The notes: generated by a model not told the origin, from the letters alone. DNA of 64,000 nt from Sideroxydans sp. (GCA_027310725.1 DAIDAG010000001.1:19294-83293); one strand, 5' to 3'. Positions 1 to 9,417 are shown, counted from the stretch's first letter. Program-made: numbers and translations.

Positions 1-618
1 CGTGACATGCAGACTGCGGTGGCCATGGAGGTGAAACTGCCGCCCGGCTATTCGATCGCATGGTCGGGACAGTTCGAGTTCATGGAGCGCGCAAAGGCGA
101 AGCTCAAGATCGTCGTACCGGCGACGCTCATGATCATTTTCGTACTGCTGTACCTCACGTTTGGAAGCTTTGCCGAGGCACTGCTGATCATGGCGACACT
201 GCCGTTCGCGCTCGCTGGCGGCGTCTGGTTCATGTGGATTCTGGGCTACAACCTGTCGGTTGCGAGCGGTGTGGGGTTTATTGCCTTGGCGGGCGTGGCG
301 GCGGAGTTCGGTGTGATCATGCTGCTCTACCTCAAGAATGCATGGGGTGACCGGCTCAGTGACGGTAAAACCGGATTCTCGGATTTACTGGATGCAATTC
401 GCGAGGGAGCGGTATTGCGTGTACGCCCCAAGGCGATGACCGTTGCCGTGATCATCGCGGGACTGATGCCGATTATGTGGGGGAGCGGAACCGGTTCAGA
501 GCTTATGCAGCGCATTGCCGCACCGATGGTAGGGGGGATGGTTACGGCACCGTTGTTGTCGATGTTCGTCATCCCGGCCGCTTATTTACTGATGCGTCGA
601 GGACAACAAAACAGATAA
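1..618 (+). CDS. C-terminal part of a CusA/CzcA-type heavy-metal RND efflux pump (5' truncated by window edge)
   Basis: The open frame runs in from the left edge (the first codons, Arg-Asp, precede the Met at 7), so the N-terminal four fifths lie outside the window. The visible 200 residues carry the last membrane helices of an RND permease: repeated hydrophobic segments around residues 35-55, 60-85 and 90-110, the VRPKAMTV stretch and a final segment ending in a basic tail. In CusA/CzcA pumps this part belongs to the second transmembrane half that powers proton-driven export of Cu(I)/Ag(I) or Zn/Co/Cd across both membranes. The metal cannot be read from this fragment. The copper module starting 8 kb downstream makes copper or silver plausible, by inference only. 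Confidence 0.85.
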   Translation, partial: RDMQTAVAMEVKLPPGYSIAWSGQFEFMERAKAKLKIVVPATLMIIFVLLYLTFGSFAEALLIMATLPFALAGGVWFMWILGYNLSVASGVGFIALAGVAAEFGVIMLLYLKNAWGDRLSDGKTGFSDLLDAIREGAVLRVRPKAMTVAVIIAGLMPIMWGSGTGSELMQRIAAPMVGGMVTAPLLSMFVIPAAYLLMRRGQQNR

Positions 619-752
619 GAGGTCAGAATACATCAGTAGTGTCCGGTTAACTTACTAAATTCTGAGCCAAGATTGAGTATTGGCAGGGGTTTTGAAGCGA
701 TTTATTTTGGTGCCGATTTGAAAAATAAATCATGGCAGCAAAACTTGAATAG

Positions 753-2072
753 CTAATCCGCAACAGAGAGCTGAAACTTGACACTGAATGTTGCACCTGC
801 ATCATTTGCTCCATTGCATACCTCGACAGTTGCACCATGGCGTTCAGCAATTTGTTTGACAATGGCAAGTCCGAGACCGCTGCCTTGCACCTCATTACCT
901 GCAACTCTGAAGAACCGTTCGAAGATCCGCTCGCGATCCTCGAATGGAATGCCAGGGCCGGAGTCTTTTACCCTGAGAACCAAACCGCTGCTGCCATTGT
1001 CCAGTGTCACGTCAATCTTTCCACCTTGCGGTGTGTAACGAATGGCATTGTCCACCAGGTTTCCAACCAATGTCCTTAAAGATTCTTTATCCCCGTTCAT
1101 GAACTCGGATTGACCGGCATCAACGCCAAGATCGATCTTCTTCAAATCAGCCAACGGGGCAAACTCCCCAATCACCTGGCGAACCAATGCCGCCAGATCA
1201 AGTTGCTCGGAGGGGCGTTGCGCGTCCGGCTCCTGATGCGCAAGGGTCAGCAGCTGGCTCACCAAATGTGACGCACGGGCAATGCCCTGACGCAAATTCT
1301 TGATTGCCTCATTACGTTCCCCGGAATCCTGTGCTTGCTCTACCAATTGCGCCTGTAGCGACAAAGCAGTCAACGGTGTGCGCAGCTCATGTGCTGCATC
1401 TGCCACGAAGCGACGCTGCGTCTCCATGGAACCATCCAGGCGATGTAACAGCCCGTTAAGCGCCTTCAGCAGAGGGCGGATTTCCTCAGGAACCGCATGA
1501 ATCTCCAGTGGGGACATTGCGAATGCGTCGCGCCGTTCCACTTCCGCAGTTACTCGCGCCATGGGGGCAAGGCTTCGCCGTACTGCAATCCAGGCCAGGA
1601 GCGCCAAGGCCGGAACCAGTACGGCAAGAGGTGCAAGCATACGCAACGCCATGCTTGCAGCGGTTTCCCAGCGGGCATCGTCGGGCAGCGCGGCCTGTAC
1701 GAAGCGATCACCAGAGATCACGCTGAACGTGCGCCAGCCGCCATCGGAATTCCTGATGTCCGAAAAACCCGGCGCAGACGCCTTGGGCAATTTGATGGAA
1801 GGCTGCGAAGAATAGAGTTGTTCGCCGTTCGTGTTCCACACCTGAACCACAAAATCGTTGTCATCGCCGGTTGAATCGCCGATGTTGTCCATCTGCCCCG
1901 GCATAAAGCTGGTGGAATGTTGCATGGAATAGGCAATCTGCCGCAACTCGTAATCGAGCATTTCGTCCACTTCTTCCTGAGTCTTGAAGTAAGTGGCAAT
2001 CCCAGTACCCAATCCGGCAACGAATAATCCCGTCAGCAGCCAGATCAGCAAATTTTTACGAATCGACATCAT
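753..2072 (-). CDS. Sensor histidine kinase of a two-component system (QseC/TctE-like)
   Basis: Inner-membrane sensor kinase of 439 residues. One helix sits at about 8-29, a periplasmic sensing segment of about 110 residues follows, then a second helix at about 145-165 and a HAMP-like linker. The dimerisation box has the phospho-acceptor His228 in AAHELRTPLTAL. The ATPase end shows an N-box around DNAIRY, the GPGIP G1 box and GSGLGLAI G2 box. The start overlaps the upstream response regulator by 17 nt, the usual arrangement for a coupled pair. It is the last gene of the pump-PepSY-regulator unit, so a role in sensing envelope stress or a pump substrate is inferred. The ligand is unknown. Confidence 0.9.
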   Translation of the reverse strand: MMSIRKNLLIWLLTGLFVAGLGTGIATYFKTQEEVDEMLDYELRQIAYSMQHSTSFMPGQMDNIGDSTGDDNDFVVQVWNTNGEQLYSSQPSIKLPKASAPGFSDIRNSDGGWRTFSVISGDRFVQAALPDDARWETAASMALRMLAPLAVLVPALALLAWIAVRRSLAPMARVTAEVERRDAFAMSPLEIHAVPEEIRPLLKALNGLLHRLDGSMETQRRFVADAAHELRTPLTALSLQAQLVEQAQDSGERNEAIKNLRQGIARASHLVSQLLTLAHQEPDAQRPSEQLDLAALVRQVIGEFAPLADLKKIDLGVDAGQSEFMNGDKESLRTLVGNLVDNAIRYTPQGGKIDVTLDNGSSGLVLRVKDSGPGIPFEDRERIFERFFRVAGNEVQGSGLGLAIVKQIAERHGATVEVCNGANDAGATFSVKFQLSVAD

Positions 2073-2730
2073 TTAGCATCGACACCCGGTAACCGGCACC
2101 GCGTACATTGAGAATGGCAGGGCTGCCGAGTTTGTTGCGTAAATTGTGGATGTGCACCTCAACCGCGTTGCTGCCGATCTCTTCGTCCCAACCGTATAGC
2201 GCTTCTTCCAATTCTGCGCGGGACAGCACCGCTCCGGGCACGGCCATGAGTGCACGCAGCAGAGAGAATTCCCTAGCAGAGAGCGCGATCGATTCGCCGC
2301 GCAAAGTAACCCGGTGCGCAACGGGATCCAATGTCAACGGACCATAACTCATAATCGGATTCCCGCTGCCACTGCGGCGACGCATGATGGCATTCACTCG
2401 TGCATTAAGTTCGGTGAAATCGAAAGGTTTGACCAGATAATCGTCGGCCCCGCTGTTCAGTCCTGCCACTTTGTCTTCCACAGCATCGCGGGCGGTGACG
2501 ATCAATACTGGCAGATCGTTTCCCTGTCCGCGCAACTGGCTGAGCAACTCCAGCCCGCCTTTGCCGGGGAGCCCAAGGTCGAGGATCATCAAGTCATACA
2601 CCCCGTTTCCCAGTGCCAATTCGGCGTCTTTTCCGTCGCGTACCCAGTCAACGGTAAGGCCAGACTTTCTGAGTCCGCGCTGCATGCTGTCCCCGATCAT
2701 CGGGTCGTCTTCCACCACCAAAAGCCGCAT
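2056..2730 (-). CDS. OmpR/PhoB-family response regulator
   Basis: A 224-residue regulator with a receiver domain at 1-115 (acidic pair in VVEDD, phosphorylation Asp51 in LILDLGLPG, conserved Thr in VTARD, Lys in YLVKPFD). A winged-helix DNA-binding domain follows at about 125-220, with the ALSAREFSLLRAL and VEVHIHNLRNKL segments typical of the QseB/PmrA/TctD subgroup. A GGAG sequence lies about 10 nt before the ATG. The gene begins 15 nt after the PepSY gene and overlaps the kinase gene downstream. Two CTTAAG-type direct repeats in the locus (8695-8711 and 3120-3136) match the half-site and spacing of PmrA-type boxes and are the likely targets, which would make the operon autoregulated. Confidence 0.92.
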   Translation of the reverse strand: MRLLVVEDDPMIGDSMQRGLRKSGLTVDWVRDGKDAELALGNGVYDLMILDLGLPGKGGLELLSQLRGQGNDLPVLIVTARDAVEDKVAGLNSGADDYLVKPFDFTELNARVNAIMRRRSGSGNPIMSYGPLTLDPVAHRVTLRGESIALSAREFSLLRALMAVPGAVLSRAELEEALYGWDEEIGSNAVEVHIHNLRNKLGSPAILNVRGAGYRVSMLNDVDS

Positions 2731-2745
2731 GATGATATTTCTCCG

Positions 2746-3054
2746 TCAGTCGGGATTCGCACCTTCAGGCGCGTTTTCCAATACTTTGCCTGTCACCGCA
2801 TCTACGCCCACTTCCTGGGTTTTGGTTGACTTGTCACCTTTGATGTCGAATGAATAGCGCAAACCGCTGCCGCCTTTCTCTTTTTCCAGTTCCTCATCGG
2901 TGATCTTTCCGGGGAAAGCCTTGAGTGCGATGGCACGAGCATCCTTCAGACTTACTTTGGCATCCCTGGCAAGTTCCTCGCCAGTATAGGCTTGAGCCGA
3001 AAGTAAAAATGCGGATAAACAAACTGCGCCTGTTGCAACAATCAATTTCTTCAT
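2746..3054 (-). CDS. Secreted PepSY-domain protein
   Basis: About 102 residues from the ATG at 3054, chosen because AAAGGAG lies 6-7 nt upstream; a Met 22 codons earlier lacks such a site. The N-terminus is a classic signal peptide (MKKLIVATGAVCLSAFLL, cleavage probably after QAYT or AQA). One PepSY domain follows, with the pattern DARAIALKAFPGKITDEELEKE, then a RYSFDIKG beta hairpin and the VDAVTGKVL ending. Small periplasmic PepSY proteins are often encoded next to OmpR-type two-component systems, where they may tune the sensor or bind a ligand. Its position between the pump and the regulator genes fits that, but no direct function can be read. Confidence 0.85.
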   Translation of the reverse strand: MKKLIVATGAVCLSAFLLSAQAYTGEELARDAKVSLKDARAIALKAFPGKITDEELEKEKGGSGLRYSFDIKGDKSTKTQEVGVDAVTGKVLENAPEGANPD

Positions 3055-3119
3055 TTCAATCTCCTTTATATTCACCTGGCGAGAATGTTCGCCAAGTGAG
3101 CAAGGATGCAACATCGACA

Positions 3120-3136
3120 CTTAAGGCCGACTTAAC
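3120..3136 (-). promoter_or_regulatory. Putative response-regulator box, CTTAAG-N5-CTTAAC
   Basis: On the plus strand CTTAAG (3120-3125), five bases, CTTAAC (3131-3136). The pair lies 66 bp upstream of the PepSY start and overlaps the stop codon of the RND gene. The 11-bp period puts both half-sites on one face of the helix, as OmpR-family dimers require. It matches the box before the outer-membrane-factor gene at 8695-8711. Confidence 0.55.
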
Positions 3137-6100
3137 TACGCACCCCGTTGCGTTTCAATTTTTGCATCAGGTCGAACAATACCGGCATGACGATCAACAC
3201 GAGCGGAAATTGCACGACCAGTCCAGCAATGATGGCCACTGCCAGCGGTTGTTGCATGGCCGATCCCTGACCGATTGCCAGCGCCAGCGGCATCAGGGTC
3301 AGGATGGTCGCCAGCGTGGTCATGGCAATGGGACGCATGCGGTTCTTGCCCGCCTGAATCAGGGCATCCCGGGACGGTGTATTTTCTGCCAGAACCTGAT
3401 ATTCCGAAAAATAGAAGATCGCCACTTCGGTCACGATACCCACGATCATGGTCATTCCCATCATGGCCGAGATGTTGAGTTCAATGCCGGTAGCCCACAA
3501 GGCGACAAAGACTGCAGACAGCGACATGACGGGAATCAGCATCACGGAAGTTGCCACGAGGAATCGTTCATACAGAAACAGGAGCAACAGGAAAACCAGT
3601 GCCACTGCCGCAGCCAGCACTGCCAGCAAACCGTGGAACGCGCTCTGCTGCTGCTGATAAAGCCCCCCAAGGTTGTAGTACATGCCGGGCGGCAACATGC
3701 CCGGTGCATCCATGACCTGTTTCACATCCCGGATTACCGACCCCATATCCCGGCCGCTGATGCGCCCGGTGACGGCTATCATGCGCTTCAGGTTGTCCCG
3801 GTTGATTTGCGGCTGGCCAGAGACAGGCTTGATGTTCGCGACCCGTTTTAATGGAAAGAGATGTCCATCCGGTGCGCGCATCAGCAGGCCGGCAAGCTTG
3901 TCGTCGGTATTGCGCAAATCGGCCGGAGACCACACGCGCACGCCGACCATCTTCGGGCCGCTCTGGATTTCAGTCGTGATGTTGCCGCCCAACAGGCTGC
4001 CCAGCATACGCGTCACGCTTTCCGGATCAACGCCTTCGAGTGCGGCCCTGACTCGATCCACATGAACCTCCAGCGCATCTCCGGCCGGATTGATGCCATT
4101 GCGCACATCGACCACACCCGGAATATGTCCAATAGCCTCGGCTGTTTTCTTTGCCAGGGTCGACAGCTTTGCCTGGTCGTCGGAATAGATTTTCACCTCG
4201 ATGGGCTGGGGCACGGCAGTCAGATCGCCAATCATGTCCTCCATCAATTGTGCGAGTTCGATGTTGAGACCCGGCACTTCCTTCTCCACGCGCATACGAA
4301 TTTGCTCCATGACATCATCAATGGAAGCGCGTGGTTGCGGCTTGAGGCGGATGAAAAAGTCTCCCTCGTTCGCCTCGGTAAGCCCGCCGCCCAGTTGCGT
4401 GCCGGTGCGCCGAGAATAGGTGTCGACATTGGCATTGGACTTGATGATGTCTTCCACCTCGCGCAGCAGTCTGTCCGTTTCGGTGAGCGAGGTGCCGGGT
4501 GCGCTGCGGTAATCCAGAATGAAACCTCCCTCGTCCATGGACGGCATGAAGCCCGTGCCTACTGCCTGATAGGCCAGCAGGCCGGCCAACAGCAGCGGCA
4601 GAATGCCCGCCAGCAGCCATGACGGGCGAGACACAAGTTTATTCATCAAGGTTTCATAAGCGGCATAAATGCGGATCGTTAACCGTTCCCCCCGCTCGGA
4701 CAAGGAGTGTGCATCCTTTTCCGAAAGCCAGTGATCGGCCAGGATGGGCACGGCCAGCCAGGTTACGATAAACGATATGAACAAACTGGCCGCCATGGTC
4801 AGGGACAGTGCCTTGAAAAATGCGCCAGTCACGCCACTCAGGAAAGCCAGCGGTACGAAGATCACCAGAGTGGCAGCGCTGGAGCCTGCCAGCGGCCTCA
4901 GAAACTCCACGGCAGCATCCATCACCCGCTGATGGAAAGGCAATGTTCCTTCCCGCAACCGGCGCATGATATGTTCCACCATCACGAGGGCATCGTCGAT
5001 GATAAGCCCCACTGCCGCCGCCATGCCGCCCAGCGTCATGATGTTGAAACTCATGCCGAGAACATGCAGCAACACCACCGTGGTGGCGAGCACGGTCGGC
5101 ACCACCAGCACCGCAATGAGTGTGACCTTGATGTTTCGCAGGAATACATACAGGACCAGCGCGGCCAACGCGATGCCGACAAGAATGGCGTCGCGCACGC
5201 TGGCGGCCGAATTCACCACCAGCTCCCCCTGATCGTACCAATTGGCAATCTTGACACCGGTTGGCAGACGGCTCTCCAACGTCGCAAGTTGCGCCTTGAT
5301 ATCCTTCGCTATCTGTACGCTGTTGGCGCCGGGTTGCTGGTAAATCTGGAACAGCACTGCATCGTGACCGTCGGCATTGACCTTTATCCATTCGGGCAGA
5401 ACGGATCTTTTTACATCGGCTACGTCTTTCAGGTGCACCAATCCGTTGCTGCCGGTCTTGAGTACAGTCGTGCTTATTTGTTCGGCATTGAGCAGGCGGG
5501 CATCGGCAATCGCGAGGTAGAGCTTGTAATGATCCTCCAGCCGGCCAATGGCAGTGATGACATTGGAAGCAGACAGGGCGCGGGAAACATCATCCATGGA
5601 CAAGCCATAAGCCTGCAACCGGGCAGGATCAACCATCACCTGGAATTCTTCCTGCGCGCCGCCCATCACCTGGACTCTCGCCACGCCGTCAACGGATGAC
5701 AGCAATGGTCGAATCTCGTACTGGGCGAGATCGCGCAACTGGGTAAGGGTCAGCGTATCCGAGATCAGGCTGTAGGCGATGATGGGAAATACGGTCGGAT
5801 CCATGCGCCGTGTCTCCAGCCGGGTGCCGACGGGAAGCGTTGGCATGATCTGCGATATGGCCGCATTGACTTGCAGCGTGGCCGCAGCCATGTCAGCGCC
5901 CCAGTTGAAATTGATGGATACGTCCGCCGTGCCCCGGCTGGTGGTGGAACGGACATTCCTGACCCCGGGAACCCGGCGTATCGCTTCTTCCACCGGAATG
6001 GTGACCTGCAGCAACATCTGTTCGGCTGGCCGGTCGCCCGCATCCAGTGCGACCACCACTCGGGGAAAGTCCACGGTGGGAAAGAGCGAGACCGGCAGAT

Positions 6101-6191
6101 TGAACGCGGCAAATATCCCGCCTCCAGCCAGCATGGCCAGCAAAAAGAGGATGGAGCGCCGATGCAACTGGACCCAGTCGGTAACTTTCAA
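3132..6191 (-). CDS. RND efflux pump inner-membrane subunit (AcrB/MdtB/heavy-metal-like, HAE family)
   Basis: A full-length RND permease of 1019 residues: helix at about 14-34, a large periplasmic loop, six helices around 330-540, a second loop and six helices around 840-1010. The proton-relay acidic pair in TM4 is visible as GLIIDDALVMVEHI. The protein would take substrates from the periplasm or outer leaflet and pass them through the adaptor and outer-membrane channel using the proton gradient. Its start overlaps the adaptor gene stop by 4 nt (ATGA), so the two are translationally coupled. The substrate class is uncertain. Sequence character is closer to multidrug-type HAE pumps than to CusA/CzcA. 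Confidence 0.92.
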   Translation of the reverse strand: MKVTDWVQLHRRSILFLLAMLAGGGIFAAFNLPVSLFPTVDFPRVVVALDAGDRPAEQMLLQVTIPVEEAIRRVPGVRNVRSTTSRGTADVSINFNWGADMAAATLQVNAAISQIMPTLPVGTRLETRRMDPTVFPIIAYSLISDTLTLTQLRDLAQYEIRPLLSSVDGVARVQVMGGAQEEFQVMVDPARLQAYGLSMDDVSRALSASNVITAIGRLEDHYKLYLAIADARLLNAEQISTTVLKTGSNGLVHLKDVADVKRSVLPEWIKVNADGHDAVLFQIYQQPGANSVQIAKDIKAQLATLESRLPTGVKIANWYDQGELVVNSAASVRDAILVGIALAALVLYVFLRNIKVTLIAVLVVPTVLATTVVLLHVLGMSFNIMTLGGMAAAVGLIIDDALVMVEHIMRRLREGTLPFHQRVMDAAVEFLRPLAGSSAATLVIFVPLAFLSGVTGAFFKALSLTMAASLFISFIVTWLAVPILADHWLSEKDAHSLSERGERLTIRIYAAYETLMNKLVSRPSWLLAGILPLLLAGLLAYQAVGTGFMPSMDEGGFILDYRSAPGTSLTETDRLLREVEDIIKSNANVDTYSRRTGTQLGGGLTEANEGDFFIRLKPQPRASIDDVMEQIRMRVEKEVPGLNIELAQLMEDMIGDLTAVPQPIEVKIYSDDQAKLSTLAKKTAEAIGHIPGVVDVRNGINPAGDALEVHVDRVRAALEGVDPESVTRMLGSLLGGNITTEIQSGPKMVGVRVWSPADLRNTDDKLAGLLMRAPDGHLFPLKRVANIKPVSGQPQINRDNLKRMIAVTGRISGRDMGSVIRDVKQVMDAPGMLPPGMYYNLGGLYQQQQSAFHGLLAVLAAAVALVFLLLLFLYERFLVATSVMLIPVMSLSAVFVALWATGIELNISAMMGMTMIVGIVTEVAIFYFSEYQVLAENTPSRDALIQAGKNRMRPIAMTTLATILTLMPLALAIGQGSAMQQPLAVAIIAGLVVQFPLVLIVMPVLFDLMQKLKRNGVRS

Positions 6192-7213
6192 GGGGTGGAC
6201 TCCCTGACCGCCATGTTGTCCTGCAACTCGTAATTGCCGAGCGTCACCACCGGCGCATTCGGTACAAGCGAATTTTGCACTTCAATCCAGCCGCTGTCTT
6301 CCAGGCCGGTTTTTACGTCGGTCCGGTGCGCTCTGCCGTTGATTATCTGGAACACATACGCACCGCCGGCATCACGCAAGACTGCCTGCCTGGGTACGAC
6401 CTGCGCCTCATGCCCGATGATCGCGATGTCGCCCTTGACCTTGGTGCCGGGCAACAAGTTATTTCCTTTGAAGCGCACTGTGATGTCAACCAATTGCGTC
6501 TGCGGATCGATTTGTCCGGCCACCTGCATCACCTCGCCCTCCAACGTATCTTGCGGACTGAAAACCGACGCGAGACGAACCTTCATCCCGCGGGTAATTT
6601 GACGGCTCACTTCCGGTTCGATGCCCAGCCGCACCCGCAGGAAATCCGTATGTACCAATTGCACCAGGTTGGTACCGGCCGCGAACCGGTCGCCCGGTGC
6701 CAGTGCAACCAATATGACTGTTCCATTGAATGGAGATTTCAGCGTGTCCTGTCTTGCCCCCTGGCCCAATGCGCTTTGCGCAGCCAGTGCCTCTTCAGCA
6801 TCCTTGAGTGCCCTGTGTGCCGATTCCACTTGGGATCGCGTGGCCAGCTGCCGCTCGAACAAGGACTTTATGCGGTCCAGTTCACCCCGTGCATAAACGG
6901 CCGCATTCTCGGCCTGGCTGTATGCCAGGGTCCCCGCAGGATCGGTGGTAATTTCAAGAAGATCGGCGCCACGATTGACCTGCTGACCCGGACTCACGAA
7001 CAGCCGCGTCACTCTGCCCGCCTTGGGGAAATTGAGATTCATCGTGGCACCAAGCTCAGGCACAACCGTGCCATAGCCCGAGACCCTGCTGTACAAATTC
7101 ATCTGGCGCAGTGCGGCGGTTTGCACCAGGGCGCTTACGCCATCCTGTTCTCCCGCCAGCGCTGCGTTGCACAGGCTCAACAACAGCCATGCGGCGAGAA
7201 TTCTCATGTTCAT
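6188..7213 (-). CDS. RND efflux periplasmic adaptor (HlyD/MFP family)
   Basis: A 341-residue adaptor with a signal peptide in the first 20 residues (MNMRILAAWLLLSLCNAALA). It has a split lipoyl-like domain (GQQVNRGADLLEI and the later SPFNGTVILVALAPGDRF), a short alpha hairpin between them (AVYARGELDRIKSLFERQLATRSQVESAHRALKDAEEAL region) and beta-barrel and membrane-proximal domains to the end. It bridges the RND pump and the TolC-like channel. It overlaps both neighbours by 4 nt, giving a tight three-gene efflux operon. The absence of extra metal-binding His/Met clusters argues against a CusB-type copper adaptor. Confidence 0.92.
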   Translation of the reverse strand: MNMRILAAWLLLSLCNAALAGEQDGVSALVQTAALRQMNLYSRVSGYGTVVPELGATMNLNFPKAGRVTRLFVSPGQQVNRGADLLEITTDPAGTLAYSQAENAAVYARGELDRIKSLFERQLATRSQVESAHRALKDAEEALAAQSALGQGARQDTLKSPFNGTVILVALAPGDRFAAGTNLVQLVHTDFLRVRLGIEPEVSRQITRGMKVRLASVFSPQDTLEGEVMQVAGQIDPQTQLVDITVRFKGNNLLPGTKVKGDIAIIGHEAQVVPRQAVLRDAGGAYVFQIINGRAHRTDVKTGLEDSGWIEVQNSLVPNAPVVTLGNYELQDNMAVRESTP

Positions 7214-8595
7214 GGATGCCTCTCCTCAATTCCATTTCGGGTATCAAAATTTCCGCCCAGCAATGTAAGCAGGGCTATGCGGTTCTCCAGCAATGCCTGC
7301 CGCAGATTGGTGACCTCGACATGCTTCGCGATACGGGAGGATTGAAAAATTGCGTAGCCGCTTCCATCCAGATCACCTTGGGCTAACGCTTGCGCCGCGT
7401 TGGCGGCGGTTTCATCGAATGTACGCAATCCGGCTTCGGACATCCGCAATTGCGCCGTAAGCAGACGGCTATCCGCTACCAGTCGTTTTACTTCCGCATA
7501 AGCCGAATTGAGTCTTATCTGATACTCATCGCGCAATCGTTGACGAGTTGCCTCCTCGATCCTGATGTTGCCGCGATTACCGTTCAAAATGGGCAGCGCA
7601 AAGGACAATGCAAATCCCTGCATGTTCACGCCTGTGTTGTCGCGAGTACGGTTAATGACCAGATTGAATGGCGGGAATTGAGCCAGAATGGCCTGCCGGT
7701 AGCGCGCATCCTCGGCGGCGTAGCCTGCCTTCAGCGCCATCAGGTCCGGACGGCGTTTTGTCAATTCGGCCAATGCCTGATCGACTTCATTTTCATCCGG
7801 CATGCCCAGCGCTTCGTCATCTGCGAGCTTAAGGTCCGTCCCCGGCGCAAGTCCAAGCAGCGCATCCAGATCATTGCGGGTCTGCAACTGTTGCCGCTCC
7901 AGCTCGTTGGCCTGTCTGGAGATGTCTTGCCAGGCCGATAGCGTTGCATTAAATGCGTCGCTGGTAAGGTTTCCGTCATTCAAAGCCAATTTTGCGTTCG
8001 CGTACCGGCCGGCCAGCAAATTCCGGTTATCGGTCAGCCAAAGCAGCAGGTTTTCCTGCGCAATTGCCCGGGAAAATAGAAGACGTGCCTGGGCTACTAC
8101 TTGCCACTCTTGCCACAGCAGATTGAGATCGGCTTTTTGACTTTCGAATCGTCCAGCCGAAGAACTTGCGGCATGGGTCACCAAGCTGCCAAGGTCGTAC
8201 CCTACGCCAGCGCCAAACGCTTTGAAAACGCCTGGTGCGGGTTGCACCGGAATATCTCTAGAGAGATTGACTTGGGGGTCAGGCAATAGTCCTGCAGCAA
8301 ATGCCTGCGCATGACCAATTTTTGCATCGTCTCTCGCGAGTATTAGGTTCGGGTTATTGGCCACGGCCAGCATGGCCACTTCGGTCATGTCCCATCCATC
8401 CGACGGATCGAACTTGTGAGTGGACAAGAAATGAAACGGCAGGGATTTGGCGTCGACCATAAGGTGCGATGCAGACGCCTCCAACGTGATCTTGTCGTCC
8501 AACGGCAATGGCTGGTATGACGCACAGCCTGCCATGCCTATGCCAAACACGAACAGGAACAATGTCTGCAATTTCATCTGGAAATTTTTCGCCAT
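7210..8595 (-). CDS. TolC/NodT-type outer-membrane efflux lipoprotein
   Basis: A 461-residue outer-membrane factor, first gene of the efflux operon. The N-terminus is a lipoprotein signal (MKLQTLFLFVFGIGMAGC, lipobox GMAGC). Two repeated outer-membrane-efflux domains follow, rich in long amphipathic helices (for example SSSAGRFESQKADLNLLWQE and LRDEYQIRLNSAYAEVKR). The length fits the family. Two in-frame starts exist, 8595 and 8577; neither has a strong ribosome site, and the second gives the more conventional signal peptide. It would form the exit channel with the adaptor and RND pump downstream. Confidence 0.88.
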   Translation of the reverse strand: MAKNFQMKLQTLFLFVFGIGMAGCASYQPLPLDDKITLEASASHLMVDAKSLPFHFLSTHKFDPSDGWDMTEVAMLAVANNPNLILARDDAKIGHAQAFAAGLLPDPQVNLSRDIPVQPAPGVFKAFGAGVGYDLGSLVTHAASSSAGRFESQKADLNLLWQEWQVVAQARLLFSRAIAQENLLLWLTDNRNLLAGRYANAKLALNDGNLTSDAFNATLSAWQDISRQANELERQQLQTRNDLDALLGLAPGTDLKLADDEALGMPDENEVDQALAELTKRRPDLMALKAGYAAEDARYRQAILAQFPPFNLVINRTRDNTGVNMQGFALSFALPILNGNRGNIRIEEATRQRLRDEYQIRLNSAYAEVKRLVADSRLLTAQLRMSEAGLRTFDETAANAAQALAQGDLDGSGYAIFQSSRIAKHVEVTNLRQALLENRIALLTLLGGNFDTRNGIEERHP

Positions 8596-8694
8596 TTTCT
8601 TGCGAACTCATGTCGGGAATACTTGCCCATCTTAACTCGTCGTTCCGCTTTATAAGCCGAGCATATTCAGAGGCCACAAGATATGTTTTGCAGA

Positions 8695-8711
8695 CTTAAG
8701 AGAAACTTAAG
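8695..8711 (-). promoter_or_regulatory. Putative response-regulator box, CTTAAG-N5-CTTAAG, before the efflux operon
   Basis: CTTAAG at 8695-8700 and 8706-8711 are separated by exactly five bases. The box lies about 100 bp upstream of the outer-membrane-factor start, in the 335-bp gap between the minus-strand efflux operon and the plus-strand copper module (8596-8930). That gap holds no gene I can support. Half-site sequence and 11-bp period match known PmrA-type OmpR-family boxes, and the same arrangement recurs at 3120-3136. Binding by the locus response regulator is inferred. Confidence 0.55.
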
Positions 8712-8895
8712 GGCGCTTCAGGTAAGCAATAATGTGTACGAAGCAAGTGGGTTGCTGGCTATGGCGAATGAGCTGCGAGTGGTAGGGAAAATCAAGAGCA
8801 ACTTTAAGTTGACTGAATGTTGTCGGCTTGTTGTCAATTCCAATCGGAGCGACATCGGATTTGAAGTTCAATATTGAAACAGCAAAGTAAAGTGA

Positions 8896-8918
8896 TTGAC
8901 AAGTTAGGCTAGCTTAGC
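8896..8918 (+). promoter_or_regulatory. Possible promoter/operator of the copper module (TTGACA and GGCTA/TAGCC dyad)
   Basis: TTGACA at 8896-8901 is a perfect -35 hexamer and is followed by the small dyad GGCTA-GCT-TAGCC. No good -10 hexamer stands at 17 bp. A dyad between -35 and -10 would fit a metal-responsive regulator, but the element is short and the call is weak. Confidence 0.3.
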
Positions 8919-8930
8919 CACACTGCACTT

Positions 8931-9314
8931 ATGTTTTGCTTATCCAGAAAATTCATTGCCAAATTGCTGCTGCTGTGGCTGCCGATTTTCACAGGCAATG
9001 CACTGGCGGCTTCGGTGTCCATGCAGTTGCATCCGGCTTCCTGCCATGAAGCGGCCGTATCGCCCGAGATGCCTGGCATGGACATGGATGAGCATCACCG
9101 ACATCACGGCGAGAAACATGCTGCGGACAATGAATCCGGTTCTTCCTGCAGCACTTGCAGCGTCTGCCATCTGGCGTGCACGGGTTACTTGGCTGTACCC
9201 AGCGTTGAATTGACTGCTGTACATACGGTTGCACGTGAAATCACTCCCTATCTTGTTGCATTCCACTCCGTTACTACCACTCCTCTCGTTCCGCCACCGC
9301 TCGTTCGCGTCTGA
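8931..9314 (+). CDS. Periplasmic DUF2946-like His/Cys-rich protein
   Basis: A 127-residue protein with an N-terminal hydrophobic export signal (KLLLLWLPIFTGNALA). The centre is dense in metal ligands: MPGMDMDEHHRHHGEKHAAD, then CSTCSVCHLAC. The ending is short and hydrophobic. This layout is typical of DUF2946 proteins, which occur in copper and other metal-resistance operons of proteobacteria; their biochemical role is not established. It opens the plus-strand metal module and probably sequesters Cu or Ag in the periplasm, by inference from composition and neighbours. Confidence 0.65.
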   Translation: MFCLSRKFIAKLLLLWLPIFTGNALAASVSMQLHPASCHEAAVSPEMPGMDMDEHHRHHGEKHAADNESGSSCSTCSVCHLACTGYLAVPSVELTAVHTVAREITPYLVAFHSVTTTPLVPPPLVRV

Positions 9315-9417
9315 CGCAGGACGAGTACGTCTACTGATTCAATAACCTGACTCTCGTCCCGCGTCGTTCGGCGGCGGCTGTTGGCTGTCCGTTTGTATTG
9401 CAATTGCAGCTTACGGG

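Noticed and set aside
633..660. Sequence GTGTCCGGTTAAC near the left end, resembling an insertion-sequence terminus
   Set aside because: No transposase, no partner repeat and no target duplication in the window; the rest of 619-752 shows nothing supportable.
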